DNA from: Granulicella sp. dw_53
GTDB lineage: Bacteria > Acidobacteriota > Terriglobia > Terriglobales > Acidobacteriaceae
Length of the DNA stretch: 64,000 nt
Direction: 5' to 3'
Assembly: GCF_018449545.1 (NCBI RefSeq)
Contig: NZ_JAAVUR010000012.1
Location: 62,001-126,000, forward strand
Shown here piece by piece: positions 63,446 through 64,000 of this stretch (positions within the stretch are counted from its first letter, which is position 1; every line of letters begins with the position of its first letter). The notes beneath the pieces were generated by a model. The model worked only from the letters and a program-made list of their open reading frames with translations. It did not search any database and was not told where the DNA came from. The translations under genes were made by a program, and so were the position numbers.

Positions 63446-63499
63446 AAAACAAGAACAACAAATCCAGCACAAACTGCAAAGTCTATATGTTGATACTGC
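62671..63499 (-). mobile_element. IS5-family insertion sequence
   Basis: 829 bases between 17-bp terminal inverted repeats (GCAGTATCGACATATAG left; right end complementary with one mismatch). CTAG flanks both ends (62667-62670 and 63500-63503). If the duplicated target is TA rather than CTAG, the ends are 62670 and 63500 with 18-bp repeats. Size, ends and the two-frame transposase fit the IS427-like group of IS5. Confidence 0.88.
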
Positions 63500-63573
63500 C
63501 TAGCACGACTAATTCGGGCTCCGTTGGAACCCACAGAAATTCGCTAGACAGGAATATCGAAGAAACATAAGAA

Positions 63574-63593
63574 GGCCCCTTTAATTAGGGGCC
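63574..63593. terminator. hairpin downstream of katE remnant end
   Basis: GGCCCCT and AGGGGCC pair over a 6-base loop (TTAATT). It lies 65 bases beyond the minus-strand catalase stop. Pyrimidine-rich bases (CTTCTT) follow on the minus strand, so it probably terminates that gene. Confidence 0.55.
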
Positions 63594-63657
63594 CTCCAGG
63601 TTGAACGGGCAATTCGCGCAATAGGTTACGTGGAGGGGCTGCCCGGTCGGAGTCGCG

Positions 63658-64000
63658 CTAGTACACCGTTCGAACGGAAGGCTCCCTTTCCCAGATCCGC
63701 CCTATCGCAGCTTGATTGAGGAAACGCTCTGCGGCTAACCCGTTCTTGCCAATCACTACCCCTTTGTCGGTCACGACTCCAGCTTTGTCCAGCAGAGGCT
63801 GAGCTTCCGATGTAGCGCCGATTACCTTCAAGTGGGAAAATGCATCATGAACAAATGCAACGGCAGCAGCTTCAGTCGACAGGGTGGAAGCGCCGTCCGC
63901 AGAGAGTGCCAAGAAGATACAGTCGAAGAGGACCGACGGACCGCCAGCCAATTGGAAGTCAGCGTCAATGACTGAGCCATCCTTTGCGACTGCCCCACCT
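63658..64000 (-). CDS. katE: large-subunit catalase, C-terminal domain (5' part outside window)
   Basis: The minus-strand frame is open to the window edge. It encodes AVAKDGSVIDADFQLAGGPSVLFDCIFLALSADGA, EAAAVAFVHDAFSHLKVIGATSEAQPLLDKAGVVTDKGVVI and ends EREPSVRTVY: the flavodoxin/DJ-1-like C-terminal domain found only in HPII-type large catalases. The haem domain lies beyond base 64000. It breaks down hydrogen peroxide. Together with the SrpA-like peroxidase it makes this a peroxide-defence neighbourhood. Confidence 0.88.
   Translation of the reverse strand, partial: GGAVAKDGSVIDADFQLAGGPSVLFDCIFLALSADGASTLSTEAAAVAFVHDAFSHLKVIGATSEAQPLLDKAGVVTDKGVVIGKNGLAAERFLNQAAIGRIWEREPSVRTVY

Larger units (their letters stand above)
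62259..63547 (+). pseudogene. acyl-CoA-dehydrogenase-like C-terminal remnant split by an IS element
   Basis: The left part (62259-62670) encodes VWAAACWAGGVAALIDFAMTSSREDPHTLAHLGAIHANLW ... VDRACTDTLQRFARAYGPHPLSMNQDVSRRYHEAELYLRQSH: the C-terminal helical domain of an acyl-CoA-dehydrogenase-like enzyme, with the N-terminal and flavin domains missing. If the IS is removed together with one copy of its target site, the frame continues from codon CTA at 63500 as ARLIRAPLEPTEIR and stops at 63545-63547. So the IS landed in a gene that was already a fragment. Confidence 0.6.

Noticed and set aside
41853..64000. Search for the tRNA-Val 3'-end duplication (attR)
   Set aside because: By eye no convincing second copy of TTCGAATCCTGCTGTGCCC was found in the rest of the window, so no right boundary is claimed.

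Overview
The window is high-GC bacterial DNA that looks like a chromosome segment of an acidobacterium of the Granulicella/Terriglobus/Edaphobacter kind. This assignment is an inference from the gene families: an Oar-like TonB-dependent receptor, the futalosine menaquinone gene mqnC, the pil/gsp operon organisation and XRE regulators of a familiar type. No rRNA or other taxonomic marker is present.

Layout. 1-41.8 kb is compact housekeeping DNA with no visibly broken gene. It holds a TonB-dependent receptor tail, two paralogous small membrane proteins, an IscA/ErpA-type Fe-S carrier, an AraC regulator, a lone A2-type cytochrome oxidase subunit I, and a pil/gsp operon (pilC, an erythromycin-esterase-like gene, pilB, pilM, pilN, pilO, a pilP-like gene, a pseudopilin). 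These are followed by a prolidase-family peptidase, a cellulose-synthase-like glycosyltransferase, mqnC, an odd tRNA-Leu-like gene, signal peptidase I, a VKOR protein, an orphan beta-class DNA methyltransferase, a PP2C phosphatase, beta-oxidation-type genes, a YycJ-like hydrolase, a rhomboid, a fused 3-dehydroquinate dehydratase/shikimate dehydrogenase, pgeF, HU, sppA, a glycosyltransferase, proline dehydrogenase, a TlpA-like protein and an ECF sigma/anti-sigma/DUF3106 set.

At 41.85 kb a tRNA-Val(CAC) is followed directly by a tyrosine integrase that ends 6 bases from its 3' end. This is the classic edge of an integrated element. 43.2-53.7 kb is a mosaic of accessory genes: a membrane protein with a probable exported macro domain plus a secreted partner, a decayed ABC-three-component-like defence operon (DUF4297 nuclease, small middle component, ATPase cut off near the Walker A region), and remnants of a HEAT-repeat protein, a TonB receptor, a phosphoesterase and an MFS transporter. 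At least six frameshifts or nonsense codons fall in about 7 kb.

54.4-60.1 kb is an intact co-directional cluster: an MtrA-like decaheme cytochrome, an MtrB/PioB-like outer-membrane barrel, a monoheme cytochrome c, a Rieske protein and a cytochrome b fused to a c-heme domain. It reads as an electron route between a quinone/bc-type complex and the outside of the cell. It is followed by a catalase-like peroxidase/cytochrome b561 pair, an acyl-CoA-dehydrogenase remnant split by an IS5-family element, and the C-terminal end of a large catalase at the window edge.

The most promising less-described items are the trans-outer-membrane electron conduit encoded together with a bc complex, the probable exported membrane-anchored macro-domain protein with its secreted partner, the tRNA-Leu-like gene with no anticodon loop, and the recurrent leaderless promoter arrangement.
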